Source of the DNA: Streptomyces sp. NBC_01451
GTDB lineage: Bacteria > Actinomycetota > Actinomycetes > Streptomycetales > Streptomycetaceae
Direction: 5' to 3'
DNA: 64,000 nt
NCBI RefSeq assembly: GCF_036227485.1
Contig: NZ_CP109479.1
Span: 9,920,001-9,984,000, forward strand
Numbering within the stretch: the stretch's first letter is position 1; the number at the start of each line of letters is the position of its first letter. Shown one piece after another: positions 25,192 to 34,019 of the stretch. The notes under the pieces were generated by a model that saw only the letters and a list, made by a program, of their open reading frames with translations, made no database searches and was not told where the DNA came from. Position numbers and translations under genes: made by a program.

Positions 25192-26331
25192 GTGAGCCAT
25201 GCAATCCAGAGGGCCAGCGAACTGGCCCTGGATGAGACGACGGTCACCGCACTGCGGGCCGCGCTGAGGAGCACCGCCGACGAGGTCGTCCAGGCGGTCA
25301 TCGACGAAGTCCCTCCCTACGCCAACGCCCTTTCGGGCCGGATGGGTGCCACCATCCGCCGAGCCGTCCGCACCGCCCTGGGGCACTATCTGGACCTCGC
25401 GAGCGGGAAGGCCACAGGTGGCGACGCCGGTGACGCAGCCTACGAGCTGGGCCGCGGCGAGGTGCGTGACGGCCGTTCGATGGACGCCCTGCTCAGCGCC
25501 TACCGCGTCGGCGCCCGCGTGGCCTGGCGAGGCCTGGCAGCGGGTGCCGTACCCGCAGGTCTGCCCGCCGCCGAGGTCGCCAAGTTCGCCGAGCTGACCT
25601 TCGCCTACATCGACGAGCTCTCCGCCGCGAGCGCCGCGGGCCACGCCGACGAACTGGCCGCCCGGGGCAGGGCCCAGGAGCGCCACCTGGAACACCTGGC
25701 CCGCGATCTCCTCGCCGGCGCGAACCCGGACGTGCTGCTGGCCTCTGCTCAACGGGCCGGATGGCAGCCTCCGGTTTCGCTGACCGCGGTCCTGCTGCCC
25801 GCCGCCCAGGCCCGGCCCGCCTACCGCGCACTCGACCCGGGCACCCTCGTCCTCGACGATCTGCCGGACGCCACCGGTGTGCTGCTCGTCCCGGACGCCG
25901 ACCGGTCACATCTCCTGCGGCAGCTGACCGACCGTACCGCCGTGGTCGGCCCGGCCCGGCCATGGACTCGTGCGTCCGCCTCGTACGCACGAGCCGTACG
26001 CGCGCGCTCCCTCTCCTCCGATATCCGCGACACGGAGGACCACCTGCCCGAGCTGGTGCTGAGCGCCGACGCGGACGCGTTCGCCGACTTGCGTGCCCGA
26101 GCCCTCGCACCGTTGCGGACCTTGCCTGCCGCGACCGCCCGGCGGCTGGAGGAGACGTTGCGGGCGTGGCTGCTGCACCAGGGCAGGCGCGACGAGGTGG
26201 CGGCGGCGCTGTTCGTCCATCCCCAGACGGTCCGGTACCGGATGTCGCAGCTGCGGGAGCTGTTTCCGGATCTCGCATCGCCACAGCGGGTTCTTGAGCT
26301 GACTCTGGCGGTCGGTCTCGGGGTCAGCTGA
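25192..26331 (+). CDS. PucR/CdaR-family transcriptional regulator
   Basis: A 379-residue regulator. The N-terminal half (about 20-150) is a helical sensor-like region as in actinobacterial PucR proteins ('LGRGEVRDGRSMDALLSAYR', 'AAEVAKFAELTFAYIDELSA'). The C-terminal HTH_30 domain (about 315-375) reads 'LRAWLLHQGRRDEVAAALFV', 'HPQTVRYRMSQLRELF'. GTG 25192 follows AGGGAA and avoids an unsupported N-terminal extension to 25171. It is divergent from the desaturase operon and most likely controls it through the repeat at 25136-25151. Confidence 0.9.
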   Translation: MSHAIQRASELALDETTVTALRAALRSTADEVVQAVIDEVPPYANALSGRMGATIRRAVRTALGHYLDLASGKATGGDAGDAAYELGRGEVRDGRSMDALLSAYRVGARVAWRGLAAGAVPAGLPAAEVAKFAELTFAYIDELSAASAAGHADELAARGRAQERHLEHLARDLLAGANPDVLLASAQRAGWQPPVSLTAVLLPAAQARPAYRALDPGTLVLDDLPDATGVLLVPDADRSHLLRQLTDRTAVVGPARPWTRASASYARAVRARSLSSDIRDTEDHLPELVLSADADAFADLRARALAPLRTLPAATARRLEETLRAWLLHQGRRDEVAAALFVHPQTVRYRMSQLRELFPDLASPQRVLELTLAVGLGVS

Positions 26332-26898
26332 CGCGTACGCCGGCCATCCACGACTACCGTCCGCGAGCGGTCCAGGAATCGTGCCCCGTTCCCGGTGTCA
26401 TCAGCCGGCTTGTGCGGCCCGGGGGAGAACGGCGTCAGCCGACTGGGACCGGGGGTTGACGCGAAGACCGGACAAGGCCTCGGGAAGCCTGCGGGGGACG
26501 CTGTCCCTGAGAAGCGCGATGGCGGATACGGCCCGCCCGGATCCGGTGGACGAGGCGCACCGGCCCGCCCGTCGACGTGCTCATCGACCAACTGGTCGAT
26601 GAACTGGGCCTTTCTGCCCTGGAGAACGGCCTTCATGCCGTCTTGGAGGGCACTGTCCTGGCACGAGCTGACCCAACATCGCTCGGCGGGCAGCAGCCGA
26701 GTAGCCGTCGGGGCGGCCAGAGCGGGTCACCATGAGCAGCAGAGGGGCCGGGTCGCTCGCGCCAGGGACCACCGTGGCTCTGCGACGGCCCCCTGCCTCC
26801 CTTTCGACAGGCCAACCGGACGACCGACCGGGCCGTCCTGGCAGACCACGCGAGAGATGATGAGGATGAAATGACGGAACGTGAGATCAGGAGCTTCC
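26332..26898. other. Intergenic stretch, one possible gene remnant
   Basis: No gene is supported. A 52-codon frame from GTG 26577 ('VLIDQLVDELGLSALENGLH') looks protein-like with a helical pattern, but has no Shine-Dalgarno and then turns into low-complexity sequence; it may be a relic. Operator-like sites lie at 26809-26843. Confidence 0.35.
26809..26843 (+). promoter_or_regulatory. Possible tandem DevR/OsdR-like boxes upstream of the thioredoxin-like gene
   Basis: AGGCCAACCGGACG (26809-26822) and GGGCCGTCCTGGCA (26830-26843) are imperfect matches, but have the same 21-bp spacing as the strong pairs. The second ends 55 bases before the start at 26899. Confidence 0.4.
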
Positions 26899-27237
26899 AT
26901 GGCGAAGCGGGTTCACCAGCCCCGTGAGGACGCGGAGTTCGATTTCATCCTCGGGATGAGCGAAGTTCCCGTCCTCGCATACTTCACCGGGACATGGCCC
27001 AAGGCGATCGAGCCCTGCCGGGTGATGGACCTCGTAGTGGGAGGCATCGCCGACGACTGGACGGGCCGCCTGACGGCCGTCCGCGCCGACATCACACGTT
27101 GTCCGGCTGCGACCGAGCGATACGGGATCACCGGAGCCCCGTCCTACGTCCTGCTCAAGAAGGGAGAGGCGGTGGCGCACGGCACGGGGCCCACGACCAT
27201 CACCGAGCTACGGAAACTCCTGGACGACCACCTCTGA
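26899..27237 (+). CDS. Thioredoxin-like protein with a single active-site cysteine
   Basis: A 112-residue thioredoxin-fold protein. The strand-turn 'PVLAYFTGTWPKAIEPCRVM' corresponds to the thioredoxin WCGPC region, but only the second cysteine survives. 'YGITGAPSYVLLKKGEAVAH' holds the cis-proline loop, and the C-terminal helix ends 'LRKLLDDHL'. Without the first cysteine it cannot act as an ordinary dithiol reductase; a glutathione- or mycothiol-type monothiol role or a structural role is inference. ATG 26899 follows AGGAG by 5 bases. It appears monocistronic. Confidence 0.8.
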   Translation: MAKRVHQPREDAEFDFILGMSEVPVLAYFTGTWPKAIEPCRVMDLVVGGIADDWTGRLTAVRADITRCPAATERYGITGAPSYVLLKKGEAVAHGTGPTTITELRKLLDDHL

Positions 27238-27319
27238 GCGACCCGTCGCGGCACGTGGCAGCGATGCCCGGCACGTCCCATCCATGGGAACTGCGCCGCC
27301 TGAGACACCTTGGGGCCGA

Positions 27320-27505
27320 GAAACAACCCCACACCGCGAGCACAACCGATGCCGGCGCGGAGAACGCCGTACCCCAGTGACCGAACAGAAAGCCCAGCGC
27401 GTACATCGGTGACAGCACCATGAGGATGCCCGGGTGGTCGGTGATGCCGACGACCCCGCACGCGCCGATGATCGTGAAGCAGAGGATCACCCCTGGCCCG
27501 AACAC
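27320..27505 (-). pseudogene. kup: Fragment of a Kup-type potassium transporter
   Basis: The minus frame reads 'FGPGVILCFTIIGACGVVGI', 'HPGILMVLSPMYALGFLFGH' and 'GTAFSAPASVVLAVWG', which follows the Kup pattern (FGPVM..., NP.VL.ALSP.YA..F, AF...G.V.LAVTG). It covers about 60 residues of a protein usually over 600 long. Both ends dissolve into unrelated sequence. Confidence 0.6.
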
Positions 27506-28162
27506 CCGGCCAACGGCACGGCTCCGGTGGCGCCGCCCGACCGGGCGGCAACGGCGACCCTCACCAGACCCTCAGGTAGGGCGACCATCTCATCCACCCC
27601 AGCCGGCGCCACCGGCCAGAAGTGGACCATCGGCACCGCGATCTGCGGCTGGAGTACCGCAAGCCAAGCGTTCGCCGTAAGTGCTGCTCCAGAGGGTCCT
27701 CTGGCTCCAGGCGGCAACTTTGTTCTTGGCGGACTTCGCCGGTGACGCGCGGCGGGAGAAGAGCCCACGTCTGCGGGAGCCGTCTGAAGCGGTGCTACCG
27801 CCTCCGGCATGTTGGTTCGGTCTTGGGCCACCTGGCGCCGGAACGGGTCCGTCCGGTCTGCGGCAGGGTGTTGCGGTCGACCAGCCCCAAGCCCCAAGCC
27901 CTCAACGCGCGGCCGGGCCGGCCGCCGCCGGGTCCGCTCGATTTACGCGGAGGGAGCGATCATCAGGTGCGTCTGCTCGGTGGTGACCATCCGGTAGTGC
28001 GCCAGCATGCTCAGCGGGGCTTTTCAGCCATGCCTCTACAACGTCGCGGCGGGGAAAGGTACTTCCGTACAGGAGGACCTGTCTGACATCTTGCATCCAC
28101 CACTCGTTTCGTACGGTCCGGCCGGTGCCACCAGCACGGTCGGGCCGTCTTCGGAGGACGCA
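27506..28162. other. Intergenic stretch with gene scraps
   Basis: No intact gene. At 28013-27943 on the minus strand a short frame reads 'LAHYRMVTTEQTHLMIAPS', resembling the start of replication-relaxation proteins of actinobacterial plasmids; it ends at a TAA after about 22 codons. Another minus segment (about 27690-27520, 'QIAVPMVHFWPVAPAGVDEM') is protein-like but unidentified. Confidence 0.35.
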
Positions 28163-29962
28163 TTGATACCCCACATATCCGGCCGATCCAGACGCACGCT
28201 GGTGCTGGCGGCCACGCTCGGCGGAGCCCTCGCGTTCGGCGCCCCGGGCGCCCTCGCGGGCACGCTCCCCGTCGTCCCCTCCACCGCGTCGGCCGCCAAG
28301 GCCCACGCTCCGGCCGCCGTGCCGGCTTCCCAGAGTGCGACCTGGGTGGCCGGTACGCGCGCCTACCTCGTGATCACGGCCCCCGGTGACAGTTCGGCGG
28401 TCCGCTCCGCGATCGAGGCCAACGGCGGCACCGTCTTCTCGAACTTCGACGCCATCGGCGTGATCGTCGCCCACTCGGCGTCCAGCGGATTCGCCGCCAC
28501 CATGCGCGGTGTCGCCGGCGTGCAGCAGGTCGGCGCCACGCGCACCTCGGACGTCCCGGCCGACGCCTACAACCCGGCGCTCCCGGCCAATCCGGCTCAG
28601 GCCTCGACCGCGGCCGGAGAACCGGTCCGGGCCGACATGAGCCAGATCAAGGCCGACCAGGCCTGGGCCGTGAACCCGGGCTCCGCCTCGGTCAAGGTCG
28701 GCATCCTGGACACCGGTGTGGACGACCAGCACCAGGACCTGGCACCCAACTTCGACGCGGCCGACTCGGTCTCCTGCGCCTACGGCAAGCCCGACACCCG
28801 TGCCGGTGCCTGGCGGGACGTCGACACGCACGGCACTCATGTAGCGGGCACCGTCGCCGCGGCCAAGAACGGCAAGGGTGTCGTCGGCGTGGCACCCGGG
28901 GTGAAGATCGCCGCGGTCCGGGTCGCCGAGCCTGGCAACTCCTTCTTCTTCGCCGAGAACACCATCTGCGGCTTCGTCTGGGCCGGTGACCACGGCTTCA
29001 AGGTCACCAACAACAGCTATTACACGGACCCGTGGCAGTTCAACTGCCCGGACAACATCGACCAGGCCGCCATCATCGAGGGCGTCAAGCGCGCCCAGGA
29101 GTACGCCGAGGGCAAGGGTTCCCTCCAGATCGCCGCGGCGGGCAACGAGAACTACGACCTCGCCCACAAGACGACGGACTCCGCGAGCCCGAACGACTCG
29201 ACGCCGGTGACCCGCACCATCACCAACGCCTGCCTCGACATCCCGACCGAGCTGCCGGGTGTGGTCACGGTCGCGGCCAACGGCACGGGCGTCACCAAGG
29301 CCTCGTTCTCCAACTACGGGCAGGGCGTCATCGACGTCGCGGCGCCGGGCAGCAGCGTGTACTCCACCGTCCCTGGCGGCGGTTACGGCAGCAAGAGCGG
29401 CACCTCGATGGCCACCCCGCACGTGGTCGGCGTGGCGGCACTCATCGCCAGCGCCAACCCGGGCATCACCCCGGCGGAGATCCGCGCCAAGCTGGCCACC
29501 CAGGCCAACGACATCGCCTGCCCCTCGGACAGCCGCTGCACGGGCACGACGGCCAACAACTCGTTCTTCGGCGAGGGACAGGTCGACGCCCTCAAGGCCG
29601 TCGGGACCACCCCGCCGCCCGGCAAGTACTTCGAGAACCTCGCGGACTTCACCATCAACGACAACGCGACCGTGGAGAGCCCGATCGCCGTCACCGGCGT
29701 GACCGGCAACGCCCCGGCCACCCTCAAGGTGGGTGTGGACATCAAGCACACCTACATCGGTGACCTGAAGGTCGACCTGGTGGCGCCGGACGGGACCGTC
29801 TACACGCTGCACAACCACACGGGCGGCAGCGCCGACAACATCGCCCAGACCTACACCGTGAACGCCTCTTCGGAGGTCGCGAACGGCAGCTGGAAGCTGA
29901 GCGTCAACGACAATGCCGCCTCTGACACAGGCAAGATCGACGCCTGGAACCTGACCTTCTAG
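28163..29962 (+). CDS. Secreted subtilisin-like (S8) serine protease with P-domain
   Basis: A 599-residue exported protease. The signal peptide is at about 1-32 ('SRRTLVLAATLGGALAFGAP', Ala-rich cleavage region), and the propeptide/inhibitor I9-like part is about 55-125. The S8 domain is about 150-475 with the triad Asp183 ('ILDTGVD'), His223 ('DTHGTHVAGT') and Ser415 ('GTSMATPH'), and the oxyanion Asn is in 'AAAGNENYD'. The C-terminal P/homo-B domain is about 500-599 ('VDIKHTYIGDLKVDLVAPDG', 'KIDAWNLTF'). TTG 28163 is chosen because GGAGG lies five bases upstream and the signal peptide begins there. It probably degrades extracellular protein. It stands alone between decayed genes. Confidence 0.93.
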   Translation: MIPHISGRSRRTLVLAATLGGALAFGAPGALAGTLPVVPSTASAAKAHAPAAVPASQSATWVAGTRAYLVITAPGDSSAVRSAIEANGGTVFSNFDAIGVIVAHSASSGFAATMRGVAGVQQVGATRTSDVPADAYNPALPANPAQASTAAGEPVRADMSQIKADQAWAVNPGSASVKVGILDTGVDDQHQDLAPNFDAADSVSCAYGKPDTRAGAWRDVDTHGTHVAGTVAAAKNGKGVVGVAPGVKIAAVRVAEPGNSFFFAENTICGFVWAGDHGFKVTNNSYYTDPWQFNCPDNIDQAAIIEGVKRAQEYAEGKGSLQIAAAGNENYDLAHKTTDSASPNDSTPVTRTITNACLDIPTELPGVVTVAANGTGVTKASFSNYGQGVIDVAAPGSSVYSTVPGGGYGSKSGTSMATPHVVGVAALIASANPGITPAEIRAKLATQANDIACPSDSRCTGTTANNSFFGEGQVDALKAVGTTPPPGKYFENLADFTINDNATVESPIAVTGVTGNAPATLKVGVDIKHTYIGDLKVDLVAPDGTVYTLHNHTGGSADNIAQTYTVNASSEVANGSWKLSVNDNAASDTGKIDAWNLTF

Positions 29963-30079
29963 GGCAGAGCCCGGCAACGCCCGCGTACAGCACGCACTGC
30001 GCCGGCGACAGCTCCCCGTCCGCGGACAAGGCGGGCTGCGGTCTGTTCGGCCAGGGCTGCGAACCGCTGGGCGGCAGAG

Positions 30080-30129
30080 GGCGTATGGGCCTCGACGGCG
30101 GTGTACACCGCCGTCGAGGCCCATACGCC
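30080..30129. repeat. Perfect 50-bp palindrome
   Basis: The 25 bases at 30080-30104 (GGCGTATGGGCCTCGACGGC...) are the exact reverse complement of 30105-30129, with no spacer. Loopless palindromes this long are unstable. It lies 118 bases after the protease stop and reads as the same peptide on both strands. It could be an inverted-duplication scar or a protein-binding or termination element. Confidence 0.85.
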
Positions 30130-30209
30130 GGAGGCGTCCAGGAAGGCCGCGGACGACCTGGGGTGGGTGTCCAGCTCACGGTGCGCCTACCTGAGGAGTC
30201 GCAGGGGCC

Positions 30210-30243
30210 GTGTCCCCGCTGACCGTAGGGTCAGCGGGGACAC
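30210..30243. terminator. Strong hairpin, probable terminator
   Basis: GTGTCCCCGCTGACC (30210-30224) pairs perfectly with GGTCAGCGGGGACAC (30229-30243) around a GTAG loop. There is no T-run. It may end transcripts from the protease side or from the minus-strand gene at 30380-30643. Confidence 0.6.
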
Positions 30244-30379
30244 CGCCGTGCGCGCCGCTGCTCTGAGGAGTGTCAGCCGGTTCGAGCGGCGAGCCGCCGT
30301 CCCGGGACCGCAGAGGCGGCCTTGCCTTGCGGCTCTGCGCTCCGGGGTGTCCGACCGGTTCAACGACCAGCCGGCGGGC

Positions 30380-30643
30380 TCAGTACTGGAGCAGGATGCC
30401 GTACGAGACCGGCTCGTCGCCGACCACGACCACGACCACGACCGCGGACGACTGCGACTGCGACTGGAAGCCCTCCGCGGAGGCGATGAGCACGTGGCTT
30501 CCCGCGCCCGGCGCGTCCACCGCGTACGCATCTCCGAGTGGGCCACCATGCGACCCACCTGTTGCCCGCCAGGGCATGGGCCCTGACACGGAGAAGGCGT
30601 CCCCGCCGCTGTCGATACCCAGGTCGTACAGTGCGTTGAGCAC
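30380..30643 (-). CDS. Hypothetical protein, 87 residues
   Basis: The GTG 30643 frame has AGAAGG upstream. The protein has a Gly-rich N-terminal half ('DAFSVSGPMPWRATGGSHGG'), then 'HVLIASAEGFQSQSQSSAVV' and a run of valines before the end 'GDEPVSYGILLQY'. The pattern suggests a small beta-rich domain. I do not recognise a family. It may be the C-terminal part of a larger lost gene. Confidence 0.45.
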   Translation of the reverse strand: MLNALYDLGIDSGGDAFSVSGPMPWRATGGSHGGPLGDAYAVDAPGAGSHVLIASAEGFQSQSQSSAVVVVVVVGDEPVSYGILLQY

Positions 30644-30706
30644 GCTGTGCCTTCTCGGAACTCACTGGAACGGGAAGCTTCTCGGGACGCCGACCGGGAG
30701 GCGGTG

Positions 30707-31900
30707 TTACCGGACGGACCTGACCTTGAACTTGACGATGAGGCCACCGACCAGTGCCAGGACCGCGCCGAGCAGGTAGAGCTGGGTGTAGTTCTTCTCG
30801 CCGCCGTCGCTGACGCCGAGGGTGATGACGAGCGGGGCGACGGCGCTGGGGATCTTCTGCGCGAAGGCGACGACGGCGAGGTAGCGGCCGGCCTCCGCCC
30901 GGTCGGGCAGGACGGCGAACACGATCGCCTGGTCGACGGCGCTGAACACCGCGATGGCGAACTGCATCAGCACCGCGCCGACGACCAGTTGGGGCAGCGA
31001 GCGCGCGAACGCCTCGGTGACGGCCCCGGCGACGAACACCGTGGAGCCGATCAGGGTGAACAGCTTGCGCCGGCCGAGCTTGTCGGAGAGAAAACCGCCC
31101 CCGATGGCGCCGCCCGCCGCGGCCACCACGCCGATGGTGCCGATGACCGCCACGATCCCGGCGACCTCCTTGACCGGCAGGTCGAGCCGTTGCGCGTAGA
31201 AGAAGGTGCCGAACGTCGTGTTGAAGTACAGGCCCATGAAGAACACGAAGCGGCCGAGCCAGTTCCAGCCGAAGTCCGGGTACTTGCGCGGGCTGAAGCC
31301 GTAACTGGCGACCATGCTGTTCAGGGTCACGCCGCTGGTGTGCACGAGTGCGCGGGAGTCGCCCTCGGGTTGAACACCGGGACCAGGAACACCAGGAACG
31401 TGCTGAAGGCCACGCCGTACGCGAGGCCGATACCGATCACGGGGGCGATCTGGGTCATGACGCTGGTCAGGGCGGAGACCCGGCCGCGCTGCTCCTCGGG
31501 CACCCGGTCCGCCTGGACGTTCTGTACGGCCGTGGCCCAGCCGATCAATGCCGACGGCCCACGCCAGGCCCAGCAGGAGGACCGACGGTGGGAGGGCGAC
31601 CCCGACGAGCGCGACGGTGCCGAGCAGGCCGCCGCCGACCATGAAGGGGGTCCGGCGGCCGATCCGGGAACGGGTCCGGTCGCTCCAGAGTCCGATCAGG
31701 GGGCTGAGGATCAGGTAGAGGAACTGGGCGGACCCGGTGACGTACCCGAGGCGCTCCTCGTGTCCCGGTGCCAGGTCGTCGATCCGCACCGCGAGCGAGT
31801 AGGAGAGGGGGGACCATCAGGGCCAGGGAGCCGCCGAAGCTGGCGATCATCAGCCGCAGGAAGTAGTCCCTGCCGCCGAGTGGTCCCGCAGTGCTGCGGG
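30707..31900 (-). pseudogene. MFS transporter with several frameshifts
   Basis: The minus strand encodes a 12-TM major facilitator split over at least three frames. An N-terminal part near 31850-31560 has 'LGYVTGSAQFLYLILSPLIG', 'WSDRTRSRIGRRTPFMVGGG' (the loop 2-3 signature) and, in another frame, 'IASFGGSLALMVPPLLL'. A middle part (31548-31327) has 'ADRVPEEQRGRVSALTSVMT'. An intact C-terminal half (about 31340-30707) reads 'GGGFLSDKLGRRKLFTLIGS' and 'FAVLPDRAEAGRYLAVVAFA'. It probably belonged to a sugar-transport cluster with the glycosidase tail and TetR fragment that precede it. Confidence 0.8.
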
Positions 31901-32302
31901 ACCGGGGAATCCGGAGCGTGCATGGCGGCCGATGCCGCCGGAACCGCGATCCTGTGGTGGGCGCCGCGGGCGACTTCGGGACGTCGGCTCAGCAGACGCA
32001 GGTGAGGGACGGCCTGGGCCGTGCCCAGGCACAGGGGGGCGTGGCCTCGCGCCGCATCACTGCTTCACCGTCAGCCTGAGCAGGGCGGACCGCACCGGTG
32101 CACGTTCCATCGGAAATGGCACCGATGCTGCTGTGACGGGCGCGAGCAGATCGTCGCCGCCGCCCGTGGGCGGGATCCTCGGACGGCCCGCGAGGCAGGC
32201 GTGGGCACCTCCAGAGCGTGCGGCGCGCGCTGGTCGGCGACCAGCTCCGACCGTGGCCGGAGTCCCACGGGTGCCGCGGCGTCGAGTCGCGCGGCGATAC
32301 CT
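31901..32302 (-). other. Intergenic stretch with the tail of a lost gene
   Basis: On the minus strand near 32110-32058 a frame reads 'PMERAPVRSALLRLTVKQ' and stops. It could be the last residues of a glycosidase lying between the TetR and MFS genes, but it is too short to prove this. Nothing else is recognisable. Confidence 0.3.
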
Positions 32303-32743
32303 TCACTCCGCCGCGCGGTCGTGGTCGAAGAGTAGGCGTACGAAGTCGGTGACGGGCCCGATGATGTCGAGGTCCTGGTCCAGCACCCACTGCAACTGGA
32401 GCCCGTTGAGCACGGCATGGAAGAGGGCCGCCGCGCTCTCCGGGCTGACGCCCTCGCGCAGCCTGCTGCGGGCGGCCTCGTTGTCGAGTCCCTCGGCGAA
32501 CTGCGCGCGCCCGCGTTCGTAGTGTTCGACGAAGTAGGCGTGGGCGGGATGATCCGGACGTGAGGCCGCGGCGGCGAGCTCGATCCACAGGCGCATCAGC
32601 TCGGGCGCCCTCTGGTGATGACGTATGAGCTCGCTGAGGTAGGGGGCGAGTTGGTCCAGGCTGGCCACTGCTTCCAGGCCCTGTTGCCATTCCTCCGCGT
32701 CGCGTTCGGCGAGCACCTCGGCGAGGAGTTCGTCGGGATTCAC
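32303..32743 (-). pseudogene. TetR-family regulator lacking its DNA-binding domain
   Basis: A 146-residue frame matches only the ligand-binding C-terminal domain of TetR regulators: 'RAPELMRLWIELAAAASRPD', 'HAYFVEHYERGRAQFAEGLD', 'AAALFHAVLNGLQLQWVLDQ' and 'PVTDFVRLLFDHDR'. TetR proteins are about 200 residues and begin with an HTH of about 50 residues, which is absent; the sequence upstream of 32743 is unrelated. It is most likely a 5'-truncated pseudogene, although a short product from GTG 32743 is possible. Confidence 0.75.
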
Positions 32744-34019
32744 GTCTCACTCTGTGCCGACCACGGATCGTTGAAAGGCAACGCTCTGGTCGCGAAGGTC
32801 TGTCGTACTCTTCCTGTGCCTGTCACAAGGGTCTGGCATCCGGCGGGAAATGATCGTGTGAGTCCGAGGGTTGTCAGCGGCCGGGTCATGTCCCGTCCGT
32901 GGTGACGCAGGCCCTCGGCGATGGTGTCCCGCCCCGCCGCCCTCCCTGTCGCCCACTGTCGTCGGCACCGGGCCCGGTATAGGCTCCGCGGCAAGGCTCG
33001 CGCACGTCTCACCACCTGTATCCGGTGGAGAGTTGCCGACCCGGAACTTTCGTCTTTCGGCCCCCTGCCCCCGGGCCACAGTGACTTTCCGACCACTGTG
33101 AGGGGGCTGGAGCCGCATCGCCGACAACGCAGCTCCAGCCCATCGTCCTTCCCAGCCCTGTTCGAGACCGGGGCGTACTCCCGCATGCCCCGAGTGGGGT
33201 GGTGAGGACGGGTCAGTGTGAGACGGCGAGGGAGGGGACCCTTGGTGCCGTCCTCACGCATACGGCCGCCGCCCGTGTTCGGCTTCGCGCGGCGGCGGCC
33301 GTCGACCATTCCACCATCGATGGCCCGGGCCGGAGCACGTCTTAACGGGCTGTTGACGGCCGAGAACAATGACACCGGGCCGACGCGACTGCCGCCCGGA
33401 GGCAGGTTCGCGCCATGGAACGGACGGCCACGCATCCCTCAGCCGACGCGCAGTGCTCCTCGCCTCTGCCGGTACGTATTCGCTGGCGCGATACGAGGCC
33501 GTCCCGGGCAGTTTCAACGTCTACCGCGTCTGTGGCGGGGGACACCCGTTGTCGTGGGTCCCGTTGTGAGGGGCACGTGCGGCTGAAGGCCGAAGGACTC
33601 GTAGGCGCCCGCACCGTGTGACCTTATGGTGTGGTTTTCGTTGATGAAGTGTGAAGATCAATGATGGTCCGCCCCGGCAGCCGGGGGCATCGGCCGAGCT
33701 GACCGGTGGGTACTGGCTGGACTCGCCTCCCAGTATCCGGAACCCCTGTCGATGTGCAGACGGGATTCCTCCTTCAATCACGGTGAAGGAGGAATCCTTG
33801 CCCGGATGCGGCCGACAGTCGCGTTTCGGCGGCCCTGCGGAGGCATGAAGGCGTCCGGCCGCGCGGATGGGGCATGATCGCGGTCTCCGTCCACCTCGCA
33901 GGCGAGTCCGCTGTCTCCCCGTCGTCCGCCGCCCTGCTGTCGTTCCTCGACTTCGCCGGATTCGGCACGCGCCAGGGCGGCTCCGCGAGGACAGGGGGAG
34001 ACGCCTGGGGCAGGAGTGT
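32744..34019. other. Long non-coding or decayed stretch
   Basis: About 1.3 kb with no gene I can support on either strand; frames are short and Arg/Pro-rich as expected of shadows. The only structured element is the hairpin at 33763-33797. Lower-GC sequence at about 33620-33665 may hold a promoter or an element end. Confidence 0.4.
33763..33797. repeat. Isolated 14-bp inverted repeat
   Basis: GGATTCCTCCTTCA (33763-33776) pairs perfectly with TGAAGGAGGAATCC (33784-33797) around a 7-base loop. It is not near a gene end. It may be a terminator left by a lost gene or a subterminal hairpin of an IS200/IS605-type element. Confidence 0.5.

Larger units (their letters stand above)
29963..30379. other. 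Intergenic stretch with palindrome and hairpin
   Basis: Contains the 50-bp palindrome at 30080-30129 and the hairpin at 30210-30243. The minus strand from about 30190 to 29990 has a protein-like frame ('FAALAEQTAAALSADGELSP') that runs across the palindrome without a start or stop; it may be a remnant of an unknown gene. Confidence 0.4.

Noticed and set aside
27902..30124. A 740-residue minus-strand frame opposite the S8 protease.
   Set aside because: The protease has signal peptide, triad and P-domain on the plus strand; the minus frame is Gly/Asp/Arg-rich shadow with no domain.
30419..30490. Short GACCAC-like tandem repeats that look like a CRISPR or satellite fragment.
   Set aside because: They encode the poly-valine run of the minus-strand 87-residue protein; there are no spacers or repeat units. 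No CRISPR array was seen anywhere in the window.
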